Counted from the stretch's first letter, positions 1 to 12,564 are shown. The stretch is 64,000 bases of DNA from Taenia hydatigena (GCA_036345935.2 JADWOT020001862.1:1-64000); one strand, 5' to 3'. A program made the numbers and translations. Notes: generated by a model from the sequence alone, not told the origin.

Positions 1-1380
1 TATATTTAAACATTTAGAGGGAAATGAAGGGATGCCGGTCATTACAAGTGCTATTCACTATGCAACCACCGATCGTGCAGATCAGGAGTAATAGTACGTG
101 TTTAGAAATCAAGGAAAGTTAACGTTGCCAACGTATACTCTGGCGGGTGCGATGGAAATGATAATGCCCAAATAAAGCCAAATGTGTCAACTTACCATAA
201 GACGTTGCTGTTCAATTACAAAAGCAGCAGTTAAGCACCACAAACACAACCGACCATTGTTTAACGAAAATCGTTGTGCGTAAATATAATAACTGAATAA
301 GAGTGGGTTCATAGCATGTCAGATTGTTCAGAGGTGCAAAAGAATTAAGGTGAGGCCATGGCGCAAAGAGGACCGCAAACTAAAGGCAAAGTGTTTAGCA
401 GTTATGCGTTTAAAATAAGAATCAAAGAGGTGCAGTGAGATGCGCATTTAGGTGTGGTCTCCGCAGGTGCTCCGATGCGGGCAATTGCCACTCAGTTTTG
501 CATCAGAGTTAGTTTTGGTAATTGGATTGGAACGGAACAACAGAATTTGCTACCCTTTTTGTCAGGAGCTAACACAAAAGTTGTAGCTTTGCTATATTGG
601 CCTGCCCAGTTGGAAAGGCGCGAGAACACAGGTGGTGTCAAGAAAATTCAGTGAAATAAGCACTTATCCAAGTAAGGCGTCGAGGTCGGTAATGGTTTTA
701 TGGGTGCTGCCGTGGTCTTATCTCCTAAATCAAACGTTGCATAAATCGCATTTATTACCGTTAAGATTGACAAATCAAAATTGTGAGACTGTTGCAAGAT
801 TGCTTAAGTTGTTGGTTTTGAGGCATATTTGTGGCTAATTATCTAAATTTCACAAAGCTTTGGCTTAAGCGAAGTACTTTACAAATGATGCCAAATAAGG
901 GCGTCGCATTGACAAGACCTTTTCTCACTTCATTTTGAATCCATTACGTGCTATGTTTACTGACAAACTGACTTACTTTGTGCTCCTCCATACTCTAAAA
1001 TGCAGAACGCATCATAAAGATCCTGAATCGTTAAGCAAGTAGTGGTAGAGCCTAAGGACAATCATGGACAGCATGAATTGCAGTAAAGTCGAGTGGAACA
1101 GCTTACTTAGGAAATGATCACTTAAGAAAAGTTACATTTTGGTGAGGCTTACGGTTGCAAATCTCCACTTCAGGTGATGTTCCACTCTGTGTGTAATCGA
1201 CGGTCACTGTCAAATGCGATTCTTTTGTCACCCATATGAAAGTGTCATTTTTTTGCGTCGAACCGTGGGAAGAATGTTCCATAAAATATCCTCAAATCTA
1301 AGGCCTTGTCTTTCATCATGCTGACTGACAAAATTAAGAACCAACATTCATGTTAGCAAAGGTGCATCGAGTGGTGGCAA
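1..1380. other. stretch without supported gene
   Basis: Only short frames occur here, none with convincing splice sites, domain motifs or a promoter plus polyadenylation signal. I see nothing beyond ordinary AT-leaning non-coding sequence. Confidence 0.5.
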
Positions 1381-1381
1381 A

Positions 1382-1603
1382 TTAAATCAATGTTTTAAAT
1401 AGGACTGCAAATTTTATGTGCGGACCCCTGGGAGAAAATGTTTGTTTCTTCACTTTGCTTCCTTTCATTATCTGAGCTTCCCCGTTGGCAAAATAATTGT
1501 CCATAAAATTTCCCTTAGCACACAGATTTCCAGGACTTACTGCAGGAGGGGTGACCTTGGTGTAGAAGCTTAGTCCCTCTCCAAATGCAACTTCTCGATT
1601 CAC
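1382..1603 (-). CDS. candidate exon, unknown product
   Basis: An open minus-strand frame of 73 codons with a hydrophilic, globular-looking composition. It has no ATG at its beginning, so if real it is an internal or terminal exon. A good splice-donor match (GTAAGTCC) sits inside it after the residues TPPA, so the coding part may end there. It lies downstream of the three-exon gene at 1878-2692, but none of the donors I could find there gives a matching phase, so I keep the two apart. The product is not recognised. Confidence 0.25.
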   Translation of the reverse strand: MNREVAFGEGLSFYTKVTPPAVSPGNLCAKGNFMDNYFANGEAQIMKGSKVKKQTFSPRGPHIKFAVLFKTLI

Positions 1604-1846
1604 TTATGTAAAGCATTGCCTATTTCAGAATACATGCAATATTCAATCGACGAGCAATGCGGAAAATATGTATAATGAGCAATAGATAGTATGAAAACTG
1701 AACAGCCCACCCATCCATCGCCTTCTGCTCATTGAACACCAAAATTTATGTAAAAAGGCCGCCGCCTTTGGACAAACCGTGAAAACGGGAAGGACGTCAT
1801 TAGATCCACACCGCCTAACGTATCAAGGAGAATCGCTTGAATAAAT

Positions 1847-1852
1847 TTTAAT
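1847..1852 (-). terminator. polyadenylation-signal variant ATTAAA
   Basis: ATTAAA on the minus strand, 26 bases past the stop codon of the exon ending at 1878. Together with the stop it supports a 3' end here. A hexamer of this type is common in AT-rich DNA, so alone it is weak evidence. Confidence 0.35.
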
Positions 1853-1877
1853 GACTGGATTGCTTATGTGTGGGAAA

Positions 1878-2020
1878 TTATGTGATGCCTGCTTTGGGAG
1901 CTGGGAACTTGCAATTTGGCACAAGGTATGTGGTTGATATCAGCTTCAAATCGCTGCCAAAGTCCATAATTTCAGTTTTTTTCTCTTTATTCACGTCTTT
2001 GATGGTGAGGCTAGCTTTTT
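1878..2020 (-). CDS. unknown gene, exon 3 (terminal)
   Basis: The terminal exon of a three-exon minus-strand model. It follows a strong acceptor (TTTTATTCTAG) and starts in phase 1, which is exactly the phase left by the donor of the exon at 2328-2433 (intron 307 bp). It encodes about 46 residues, Lys/Glu-rich at first (TIKDVNKEKKTEIMDFG), then a segment with one Cys and several prolines before the stop. ATTAAA follows closely. The match of phase, acceptor, stop and signal is the evidence that this is coding; I do not recognise the protein. Confidence 0.55.
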
Positions 2021-2327
2021 CTAGAATAAAAGCAATGCCAGGGAATGGAAGACATGGAAGATGCATTCAGCTAAACCACGAATTGATTCCCGTTAGGGCA
2101 AATGCTAATTGGCGTTTCGATGAGCTTACATCTAAGAGGTCATGCAGCAATCATTTAGAGTGCGATAGTTTATTTAGTTTCAAGCTAAACAATCAACTTA
2201 CGTTCCGAGTGGCATTGCTTAGTAAAATGCAAAGTGTCTGATATCTAATAAGTGCATTGAGAAATAAAAGGGTTTGAAAGAATAAAGCGGTGGCCAAATA
2301 TGGGGTAATGAGAGGATGTGAGCTTAC

Positions 2328-2433
2328 CTTCACCCCATTGACAGGGACTACCCCAATATTTGTCATGGGCCACACACCTCTGACACTTGATAAACATCTT
2401 GAGGACAGCTGTTGAGGTGTACACTACTGGAGC
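2328..2433 (-). CDS. unknown gene, exon 2 (Cys/Trp-containing)
   Basis: Bounded by acceptor GGATTTAG preceded by pyrimidine-rich sequence and donor GAAG/GTAAGC. It starts in phase 0 and ends in phase 1, matching both neighbours. It encodes about 35 residues containing KCQRCVAHDKYWGSPCQW, a C-x2-C-x10-C-x-W arrangement. That spacing loosely recalls PSI-type cysteine modules of plexins and semaphorins, but the segment is too short to assign. If so it would be extracellular; this is inference only. Confidence 0.55.
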
Positions 2434-2569
2434 CTAAATCCAACGGAAGTAATACTGAAACACTGTGGCTAATCAGCGCAATATTAATCTCGACCTCCAT
2501 GTACCCGAAAGGCATTTTAGTATGCATGATTCAAATCTTGTACCCATTAAAGTACAGTAGCTCACTTAC

Positions 2570-2692
2570 GTAGGTCTTCTTGTACTCGTATCCTAATGGA
2601 TACGAGACTCCGAACGGTTTTCCAACAGCACGGGAACCCCACAACCTGGGGCCTGTTTCGTCTTTAAAGAGAAAGCCATTAGGACACTCCTC
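2570..2692 (-). CDS. unknown gene, exon 1 of the visible part
   Basis: An open frame of 41 codons ending exactly at a consensus donor (TAC/GTAAGT) in phase 0, which matches the phase-0 acceptor at 2433 across a 136-bp intron. The peptide looks like real protein, with a Cys-Pro-Asn-Gly start, a GPRLWGSRAVGKPFG core and an aromatic end (YPLGYEYKKTY). The acceptor upstream (ATAG) is the least certain boundary. No start codon is visible, so at least one more 5' exon would lie above 2692. Product not recognised. Confidence 0.5.
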
Positions 2693-2874
2693 CTATCTTG
2701 GCATTGACAGCCCAATGCCCAATAACAACAGAAGTTGTGCTACAAGCTGGCAAAGCCTGATGGGTAATATATCGGGTGAGATTACTGGTACAAAGCACTT
2801 AAACTCTGATTTTGCCGCGAATGCGACCACTTTCTCATCGTCGTATAAGACATGCAGAAATCACACGTGAAAAT

Positions 2875-4990
2875 AAATTCTCAGTCGTGAAAATTGGACA
2901 CTGCTAACATAATTGAGGCGTGTGAGTGGGATAGCAAAGGAAGGAATAAAAGATTTAGACCCAAGGGGTAGAAGATTTGTGAATTATGCAAGAACATTGT
3001 TTAAGGCAAACCTGTGAAGTTTATTGCATCAGATCCAAACTGCAGTGATGGCAAAATACAGCAAAGCAGGGAGCCGTTTCAACGTGCACTTCTGCATGAG
3101 TGACAGAGGAGTTCAGGAGGGAGGTTCTATCAGTTCCGCTCCGAAGGAGATGTGGAGTCACCTGATTTGCATACCAATGCAGCATACTACTCCCTTCAAT
3201 TCAATACTGCAGAGAGAAAGCAGTCTTTTGTTCCCTTTTACAAATTGGGCTTTGTAATCAGTTATTGACGCCTAATTGAATCGCAAATGTAAACAATTTG
3301 AGGATACGAAATTGGCAATAGCACAAAGTACGGTATCGAAAATCCTTATAACTTTGCTCACAGCTACGGTCGCTTTAGTGTTGGTTGAATCGGCATACAA
3401 GAACTGCCGCGGGTATGAGGGACAAGGACTTGTCAATAAAGATGGCTGGGAGACGAGTAGGTTCGAAGCGTTCAGCTTTCAATTTGTTATTGATCCTAAA
3501 ATTGCGCGTTTTCATCTGTACTCTTATTAAAAATGCGGGTAATGGATGCTGCAACAACCCGCGGTTACGCATAAATGAAACACGTGGCTTAGATTTGTGG
3601 CGCTGCTAATAGCTGCAATCTATCTGCGAAGGCGTAACTATGACTGCATCGATAGCTAAGTTGAAATGGTTCTAGCATGGGCAGCATCTTCTAACACGCA
3701 GGCTTAAATTTTCCTTCAAATCACTACTTCAATTAAATAATTAGTGTTTTGCAGATTGTGTGTGCTGAGAAGCACGTCTTCTTCCAGAATTGAATTTACC
3801 CCTTTATTAGCCCACAGTATCCCATTCCATGTTTCGAGTCTTCACTTAGTCAATGAGAACGGTTTCTAACTGTAGTGACATCAGTTTCAAGAATGTGTTG
3901 ACTGGCAGTGTGGAGTTTAACGCATACTTGAAATTTTGCCACAAATGTTAATTTAAGCAAACATTTAGAGACAGATTTTGATTTGTAAGCTTAAGGTGTT
4001 ATTTTTTTTTGGCATTAGCAGCTAAGGTTTAGTGATTCGGCATTGATCTCGGCACATATTCCATATACCCACACGTTTCTCGTGGGTCTTTGTGTAAGAA
4101 CATACAACTCCACCCACGTTGTCACCCCACAACACTGAATTTCTTTGAAGTGATACGCGACTGCTGATGCTCGTGACACATACGCACTGGGGTGAAAATG
4201 TCATTCCGCCTTTCTATTGATGCTACCCTTAGACACAGCCCATAGATGTGAAGAAGCTCCATCTTAAGGTCGCAGCTATTGCACACTCTCGAGAAGAATT
4301 AGAAAGCACGGGATTTCTACGCACCTAAACTTGCCTAAAGTCGTTTGTGAAGTGTTGTCAAATGTGAGATAAGACCAGTTATGAGATTATAAATAAGAGA
4401 GAGGAAAAATGAGTAGCAGGGCATTAAGGCAAGGCAATGAACGGGCTTCAATGACTAGCGTATCAATCCCAAAATGCTACTCATCAAAATTTATTCGTTA
4501 CTTTAAAAACCATACTAATTTCCAACATTACCACAAACGATAAAATGACAGCACAGATGCAGCTGCTTTCCGCATTACTTTATTAAACTTAACAGCATTC
4601 AACTCATCATTTCTTGGGTGTTCAGCTTAAAAGTTGGTTTTGTATTTCAGTTGTGCTCGGATTGTCGTTGGTCCTGGTGCACAGGGGAAGGTGATTATTT
4701 CTTCTACAGCTGCAATAACTTTTCTTCATAAATGTGGGTCCCACTTTTTCGGCCTTACATTTATGTATACCTGTTATGCACTGTTGAATAAAGAAGGGTA
4801 AATTTCTGCAGTGGACAGTTGCGGTGACATAGAAATCTACTGCTGTTGATACCATGTAGCGCAAAATTGCCAGCAACGAAAGAGACGCGGGAGGTGGTAC
4901 GCGGCAACGTTTGATTTCTCGTTAGCTGAGGAATACAGGGTCCTTTTAAATTACAATAAACTCCAGAAAGACGGGAAGACAAGGTGTGAT
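2875..4990. other. stretch without supported gene
   Basis: Several short frames on both strands, none with consistent splice sites or recognisable motifs. A run of ten T lies near 4000. I see no gene or repeat that I can support. Confidence 0.45.
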
Positions 4991-4999
4991 GGGAAATAA

Positions 5000-5745
5000 C
5001 AAATCCACTATCCCTCCCACAACACGGAACTCACGCCCTTAGCATCAATCACTCACCCATTGCTGTCTCTTCTTTCCTTCTCTTTATCTGCCACACTAAA
5101 CTACTACCAATGAAAACACGCGCTCACCATTGGCTGGTCATCTACTGATAAAAGTCTTTTTCTCGCTCACCATCTCCACCTCCGCTAAACACACGTGCTT
5201 AACATCGATCCTTTACCTGATGCTAATTATCTCCTCTCTATTTCCTGAGCTGTGTCTCCATCAACTTTCTTTGCCAATGAAAGCTCGTGCTCACTAATGA
5301 TCATTTGCGAAATGCTAAATTCCATCTCGACAACTCACTTTATTAATCTCACTCTCTCTCTCTCCATTACCAATGTGATCTCGTGATCAGCACCAGTCAT
5401 TCACTTAATGCCATTTGCCTTCTCCCACTCTTTATCTCTCTCTATTACTCTCCTTCGCTAATGAAATCACGTGCTCAGCGTCGATCATTTGCTAAATGCT
5501 AACTATCTCCGCTCTCTTTCTTCAGCTCTCTCACCTCCCATTGCTAATAAAATCTCATTCTCAACACCGATCGTTCATTCAACGCTAATTTTCTCCGATC
5601 TTTATCTCTCTCTCTCTATCACCCTCGAATCAAAAGAAATTTCGTAGTAAACATTGATTAATTGCACAATAGTAAACTTTTCTTGTCTCTTCATATTCTT
5701 CTCTTTCATTCTCCATTGCCAATGAAATCTCGTGTTCATCTTTTT
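5000..5745. repeat. CT-rich degenerate tandem repeat, unit about 87 bp
   Basis: About nine diverged units, each with a core like GCCAATGAAATCTCGTGCTC, then CAnCnATCATTC, then a CTCTCTCT-rich spacer. Core anchors fall near 5020, 5107, 5183, 5273, 5369, 5456, 5542, 5626 and 5718, giving spacings of 76-96 bases. Units differ by many substitutions and small indels, so the array is old. There is no open frame through it. It is minisatellite-like DNA, possibly a remnant of a longer satellite. Confidence 0.8.
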
Positions 5746-5749
5746 GGAG

Positions 5750-8700
5750 AAAATCGAGCACCTCGTGCTAGAATGAAGCGGCTTTCAAGCACAAAAATGT
5801 TGCGTAGTGCAAAAAAACTAAATCGGGTACACAAAAGGTGAAGACAGGATAGCTCAAAAGTGCGATGCATCAAAATAACAAGAGGTTTCATGGCAGATGA
5901 AGATAATTTATAAAATATAGTCCGAATCCCAAGGAACTTACCAGATCAAGGAAGAAATGGTGATGCCAAGGCAGTAGTAGTGTAATGGCAGGCTTAAAGG
6001 TGAAGTCACTCAGTAGACTCATCAACTTTACTAATCATTCACAGGATTCCCATTATTACTTCATCACAATAGTTGCTTTAATCGAATTGACATAGCACTA
6101 ACGTCTTCAAAAATACATAGGCGGCATCGCAGTTATTGAGTTGCGTTAAGAAGACATCGGAACAGAAGGATATAAAGCTTTTGCCGTGAATTAGCTACTC
6201 TCCACGTTTCGGGACCATGGAAAAACTGGTTGACTCTAGGCCATATCTGGTAGTCTCGATCCGTGTACGCATTAGGCGGTTCACGTAAGAAGCAAAGGCA
6301 AATTAGCAGAATGACTTATGCATATGACTTTTAATTTGGATCAATCCTGGTCATAGAGGCACTTAATTATTCTAGGGCAAGCTTTTCGGCACTATTAATT
6401 ATCAGTGTTAACCTAGGCGCTCTCATCAGTGTAACTCAATCACACTCTACCCGAAACCAAATCTTGTTTTGGCGTAGCTTAACTTGGATTACTATCAAAT
6501 TTCGACTTCCATCTCTCTGTCGCTTTACTTTGTCCTGCAACACTTCATTTCAATTTTGCCTCTTATTTCTACACCTCTTTCACCTATCCTATTGTGTTAA
6601 AGTTCGAGACTACCTCTTACTCTCTCCTCTTAACGCGCTTATTGGTGTGTAGGCTACACGGTCTGCATGGTAGAGATGAAAGTGTTGGTGGAATGGGATA
6701 AAGCAATATGGTTTCGCGTACGCTGCTCTGCTCCGTTTTGTTTTGGGCTTCACTGTGCTGTGTTGTGATCTAAGGGAAGGCTATGTGATGTGATGTTTCT
6801 TTACTGCAGCTGCACTCATGTTCTCCTGATTTCTCTTCTTCTGATGACAACGCTTCCAGTTTACTTTGTCGAACATCCGACCTTTGCATTCAACGTCCAT
6901 TTACAATTCTGCACTCCTCTACTTTCTTTTTCATGCAAATGGCACTGCACAGAACACGATGACATTCCCGCCATTTGCAGCTCACATGCAGTGCCGCCCC
7001 TCTTCGCATCTGAAGGCGTTTGGATTTCCAGCAATTACAACTTCACAAAGTAGAGCACTACATGCGCCTACGAGCTTAGTAGCGTGTTGGCTGATCGGCT
7101 AATTTTCCTAACTATTCAGGGTGTTACAGTGACTAGGTTTGCTCAGTTGCGCCTATTTATAGTGTTTTAACTGTGATGCTCGAGCGGCGATCTGCGGACC
7201 CGGAGTACATATCGACTCACCAAGAGCCAATGAAGAGGACCAAAACAGGAGTACGAGCACGATTAACGTTAGAAGATGAGAATTGAGACAATGCTTACGC
7301 AGATTCGTAAGATCAAGAATTTGCAAAAAATGGTAAATCCGATCTAATGACAAGTAAAAATTCGTGGCAGAAACGTTTTTTGTGATTGAAGACAACTCTG
7401 CTCAATATCATTTCCTTGCCCTCACTCTTGTTATTCTTCGGAGAGCTGCGCAGCACAAAGGGTGGCCGAAGGGCTAAGCTTTTGTAGACTATCAAAGAAA
7501 GTTGCAGAGCAATCAGTCCGACTCGATGTATGAGACACTGAATTGGAAATGATGCCAATGAGAATTGGATCATAAAGCATTCAAGAAACATTTTGTCCTT
7601 TGACAACAAGCCATCTCAGCCTGTACCAGTAATTACAATGCTTCGTTAAAATAAACTTGGACTTATCAAGACCTAACTGAAGCCACTACGCACTCCCCTA
7701 CCTCCCGACGCGAAAGTGGTGGGCTAAACAATAATTTTTAATGAATAGTTTAGTATAAGTAAAATGAAGCCGCTGCGCTCTCACCACCATCTGGAGACTT
7801 TTCGAACTACACTTGGCCGTAGGGTGCTAGGCGGTTCTAAGCACGGCCAGAGCGGCAGTGGCACTACTTGCATTTGATCCCCACACACTAACAATTCAGC
7901 CTGTGGACACATAAGACAATTTCGGTTTGCCCCACAAGTCGATTCCTTGGCTTAAGATAAGTCAATTCTTTCCTTCCCTGTAAAGGAATACTCAAACACC
8001 CGCTCTACAGATGATGATACTTTACCCGAAACGAAGCAGTGGATCTTTTCATCCACGTCGATCAATGAAAAATTTGGCGTCACCTGCGCAAGCTCCTTTA
8101 ATTCTCACGTTTCTCTGTCTACAAAGAAACACGAGTAAAAAGCATTTCTTTTAAATTTACCCATAACGGGGAAATTTACAGGAGCATACAATACATTAGA
8201 GACGTCATCACAGCCTGGAGAGGGAGATTCAAGAATCAGAAATAATGAGGATTTAGGGTTTAGAGAGTTTGTGCTGTTTAACATTAAGGTGATGCCCAAA
8301 GACACTGTTAATCGCTCCAGTGCTCCCTTTACCTCTTGACGCATGGTCTTCATGAACTTCACGATAGCAAGATGTTTTCGCATCGACAAATTACATTTGC
8401 AATCAACTTTGAATGGTGAACTTCTTGTTTGCATTCGATTTTACACACCATCGACATCTGAACCTGCGAAACGAAAAAATAGCAAGCATGGATCGGTGAA
8501 AGTATCCATCAATGCGAACGGAGCAAGGACTATGTAGAGAAGCTCGCTAGCTCACGCTGTGCACGAAACAGACATCACCTATCAAGAATGACACCTACAA
8601 GCGTTTGTGCCTGTGTAGAACAAGGTGCTGTGATGAACTAGCTTTCCTATGAAAGAAGGCGTTTACAATCATCAACCTGACCATCAATTTGACATTTAAG

Positions 8701-10470
8701 TGTTGTAGCCATCTACCGATCAGGAGCAATTCCGCAAATGTTGGTTTTCAGCCCACTTTACGATAACCAGCGTCTACTTTGCACAACTGCTCAATGCATC
8801 CTCTCTTGTGCCCACGACAATCAGGATGTTTACAAAACCGAAGTGGTGCGATAGGCATGGAACTTTTCATTCTGTACATCACGCTACACACATGCTGCGA
8901 CCCGGTATTCGTCGGCAGCTGAATTCCAGCCAAGATTAAATACTACTAAACAGCTTGCACTGATGAAATACGGACTATAACCGCTTGTCTTACTGCTCTT
9001 TGGTAGGACAAACTCTGGTGATTGTAAGACGGATGCAGTTTGTGAAAAACAATACACAAGCCAAATCTGTCCATGACCCAAGAGGCCACTCACTCTGAAG
9101 ACGAAGTTTTGAGCAGGACTAAGAATCTCAGGGGTTATTGTGAGAAAAAATAGTACACATCGAGGGCTTACCCAGGAAGTAGGGCAAGAAACAACTATTG
9201 CAAATGGAGCGTGCAAAGGTCTGCTTATTAATCCCTCCACTTTATGAATGGCAAGAACATTTTTAGCTCAGGGCAAAGAGAGCGCGGATAAAAGGAATTA
9301 ACAACTAAACGTGAGGCTAGATCGATAAAAATTGCTTAATTTCCAATGTCAAAGGCTAAAAAGTGATCAAAAACTTAAGCCTACTGTTGAATTATTAACA
9401 AAGATGGAGACAGCGTTGAAATCGCTTGTTTAGCCAAATAACCAAAGCAAAATGGCTGCTATTTCACGGCATACCTTCAGAAAGGTAGAAATTCACAAGA
9501 ACGAATAAAAAATTTTGGAAATTAAATGAATAATATGCAAAGGCGGTCTAGCAGAATCATAGCAAAACTTGCAACTTGAGAAAAAAAACTAACCTACTTA
9601 TCCTTACGCTCTACCAAGAGTCTGTAAATGGATCGAATTCCACCTTGTGCAAGCTAACAAAAGGCGAAAGAGACTCCACCCCATCAAGCAATCACTTTTT
9701 AACTCGTTTTCAAAGGCAATGGCTTCTACGACAAAATTGTGGAAATGAATAGAATCAACAAAATATAGTGCCGTAGAGGTAGACGTGGTCAACTGAACAA
9801 CAGAAGCTCTTTACCACTCGTTCATCGAAAACGAAATTGATCCTCAACCACGAAAAAATGGGAACGAGCAATTGTAGACATTCAATCAACCTCCACGAAT
9901 CCACTTAATAAAAAGTAATTAATCTGATACTCGCAAAGCGCTAAGCATAGACAAACAGAAAACGTATGAAATTTGAAGAAAACTGCACAAGTGAATCGTT
10001 AATCATTCTAGCGATATAAAGCGAGTTTCCCACGTAGAAAGTAAGAAGGTGCCTTATACTTTCCACCAAATATGGGACCGGTGGTAGGGTAGGAAGAAGC
10101 ACTAACGCAGTGATCAATTGTTGAAACAATACGCATCAAGTACTCGTTGAGGGTTCTCATGCATACTGTTATGGACTCAGTTCAATGCAATTATCCTTGA
10201 TTGAGTCCAACAACCCTGTGGGTAGACATTTAACAGCACATGGATGCACTGATGATTGATGACGCCTAGCCTTCCAGCATTGCTACATCTCATCTTCGAC
10301 AGAAGCTACACTCTTAACGCTACAGCACTTGACACCTGCGTCCCTCCCTTACCTTCGTTTAGTAAAAATACCAACCATGCAAGCATTCCATCAACACAAA
10401 CTTGTTGCTTTTACCTCCAACCAATAGCTTCTCATTTGACCCGACCTAAAGTTCCTTCTTCTGGCACCTT
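5750..10470. other. long stretch without supported gene
   Basis: Several frames of 60-118 codons occur, for example minus 8105-8434 (from ATG, with a possible donor GAG/GTAAAG inside) and minus 8884-9240. Frames of this length are expected by chance in this amount of AT-leaning DNA. None carries a domain motif I recognise. Confidence 0.4.
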
Positions 10471-10472
10471 AG

Positions 10473-10660
10473 TCATTCAATTGTTCGTCTTCCACTATTT
10501 AATTGCTTTTTATGAATACTGTGGACAGGTCCGTCTCGGCCAGCCTCAACTATGTCAGAAAGCTTAGTCCTGACTGCCATTCCGGTTTCATAAGAGACAA
10601 CATAGCAGCACCCATGTAATTCTTTGTTTCGTTGGTCCATTTTGGCTAAACTCTTTGGTG
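10473..10660 (-). CDS. candidate exon, unknown product
   Basis: Minus-strand open frame with balanced, hydrophilic composition (KMDQRNKELHGCCYVVSYE and onwards), entered by a possible acceptor GAGTTTAG and ending at a stop. No domain is recognised and no consensus donor is visible. It could equally be a chance frame. Confidence 0.2.
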
Positions 10661-10873
10661 GAACACCAAACAAGTTTGTCAAGTTTATTTGATCAATCCA
10701 AATTCCAGTGAGTAAACAAAATCACAAGTCAATTATTGGGTGTTTTGTTTACCCACCTCTATACTCATCCACCCTTTTTATTAAATCAGTTTGCCGATAC
10801 CTAAACGCCTTCGGTCCCCAATCATTCATCTCCATGATCTTACTTTAAATCGAATGTGCGGGTAGCATTACAG

Positions 10874-11083
10874 TTAGAAATCACTAAGTCGACTTTTCAC
10901 GCACTCATCCGATGCCTCAGCTTTTCGTACGAATCCTCTATTTGGCTTGAAACCTTTCGTCTCATTCGCATGCCATTTTAAGGCAAATTGTTGAAATGCC
11001 CGACACCTTTTCTCTGCATTTAAACAACATTTGCACAAGGCATCCTGGCGATAGTTTTTGATAGCACGTTCATCGAGCAGCAC
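10874..11083 (-). CDS. candidate exon, unknown product
   Basis: Minus-strand frame of about 69 codons, charged and Cys-containing (DALCKCCLNAEKRC), ending at a stop. It has no ATG near the beginning, so it would be a 3' exon. Support is composition only. Confidence 0.2.
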   Translation of the reverse strand: MLLDERAIKNYRQDALCKCCLNAEKRCRAFQQFALKWHANETKGFKPNRGFVRKAEASDECVKSRLSDF

Positions 11084-11808
11084 AGATTCTTGACTGCTGC
11101 TTTATGGTACGATAAGAGCTGCATTAAAAGGTAAAATCTAATAATCGGCACAGCAAAGGGGCCAAAAATAAGTCTTTGTAGGCTGTTAAAAGTAATCGGA
11201 CATAATGATTTATGAAGAGATGAGGATTATTGCCACATTTCGTCAGTCTAGCTTGAAGCAAATGCTCCAGTTCGGGTTTTTATGTAAAAAGTGCCATCAT
11301 TTCTGTTGAATTCTCATCGAAGCAATCGGTTAGTGGATTCAGGGATTAGAAAGAATGGCTCAACTGATAAACATGTACGCATTTGCCTCGCTGCTGACCA
11401 GCAAAATAATGGGCTGAAATGCGTGTCGGGTGTAGGTTTGATTCTGAGTGCGTTTCGAATGCCGTTCGACCATTTGGTACTGGACTTGGAGTGATTGCTA
11501 TTGTACTTAATTTGTAGCTAAGGGAATAACCAGACAAGCAGGAACAAGCAAAATCATCGGGGCAATTCCTAATGCATTCTTATAGGCATCCATGTAGATG
11601 AAAACTCTTGGGTTTTTAAGCGGAATAGGTCTTCTGAATTCATAGGCAATCTTTCCATTACACGACAGGCATTAATAAATCTGTTAAATAATCATTTGGT
11701 CTCTCACAAACAAGGATGAGCTGAACTTCCAAGTGTTGTGTTTTTAATGGTAGAAGAGTTGCCGTGGTTCGTCTCTTGATTGCCAAGCAAAGCTAGGTCA
11801 TTGCTGGC

Positions 11809-12062
11809 TCAACCATCCTCTGGATCAATGTAGCCTGGAATAAAACAAACAGCGGGCTTGATAGACGAAGTCAACGCTTCATAATTCGCAGCAGGGGAAG
11901 CAGACAATAGTTTACACTGACTCATAAGATTGACGCCAACGCAAAAGTCATGGAAGCGAATAGGCATACAGTGGCTAAAGCAGAGGGTGCAGACACGTTG
12001 ATTGTGGTAGTTGCGGGAGTTCTCGCAGATTGCTTGGTCATAATATATCCTCATTTCTGCTC
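11809..12062 (-). CDS. Cys-rich exon resembling an anoctamin (TMEM16) extracellular loop
   Basis: The frame follows a good acceptor (CCGTTTTGCACAG). It encodes a cysteine pattern C-x11-C-x2-C-x3-C-x8-C, seen as IC..., VCTLCFSHC and RFHDFC. Anoctamins, eight-to-ten-span membrane proteins acting as calcium-activated chloride channels or lipid scramblases, carry a similar conserved loop (C-x10-C-P-x-C-x4-C-x8-C in many members). The Pro after the second Cys is Thr here, and the Phe/Asp-Asn segment that normally follows is missing. After about 45 residues the resemblance stops and the frame ends at 11809 without a clear donor. It could be a decayed exon of such a gene or an unrelated cysteine module. 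Confidence 0.35.
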
Positions 12063-12343
12063 TGTGCAAAACGGCAAATTCGCTTCACATTGATAATCGA
12101 CTTTGCATAATGAGGCAATTCGCACTGCCTTGCTAGACGCACCTCCTTAACTCTGTAGTCAATTTCATGGCAGAGGGTAATGCGAATGTACATACAGAAT
12201 TGTTTCAGTTGTCAATTTCTATTATTCAAGTTTAGCCACTTTTGACTAGTAGGTCATTGATCCATAAATTGAGTAGAAAGGACTTACCTCCTTTCAAACG
12301 CAGTGTAGTCACACTCAGTAGTTTACTGAAGTTGATGGTGTTT

Positions 12344-12564
12344 TTATGTTTCAACAAAAGTCCCTTTTGCGTGAGTGCCCCAACGTGTAAAGTTGTAGCT
12401 TTGGCTTGAGAGAACATAGATTTCGCCCTGCCATCTATTATCGAGATACCAACCGATGATGTAGCTAATAATGTCGACGAGAGGCTGCCGTGGCCAATCC
12501 CACTTGATGTACACTGTGTAAGGGTTGACTGCTTCAAGATGCACGCTCTCGGGAACGCCAGGGT
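12344..12564 (-). CDS. fibronectin type III domain exon (fragment)
   Basis: The frame enters at a strong acceptor (CCCATTTGTGCAG) in phase 1. It encodes nearly one whole fibronectin type III domain: a Pro-rich start (PGVPESVHLEAV), the B-C strands with the typical V-x-W-x-x-P pattern (VYIKWDWPRQP), the C' strand (ISYIIGWYL) and the F-G part (SYNFTRWGTHAKGTF). The frame meets TAA at 12344-12346, about where the domain ends, yet a consensus donor GAG/GTAAGT lies further on at 12287, giving a 277-bp exon. So either the stop is a lesion or a small indel shifted the frame. Such domains occur in adhesion receptors, receptor phosphatases and muscle proteins; the parent gene cannot be named. Confidence 0.65.
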
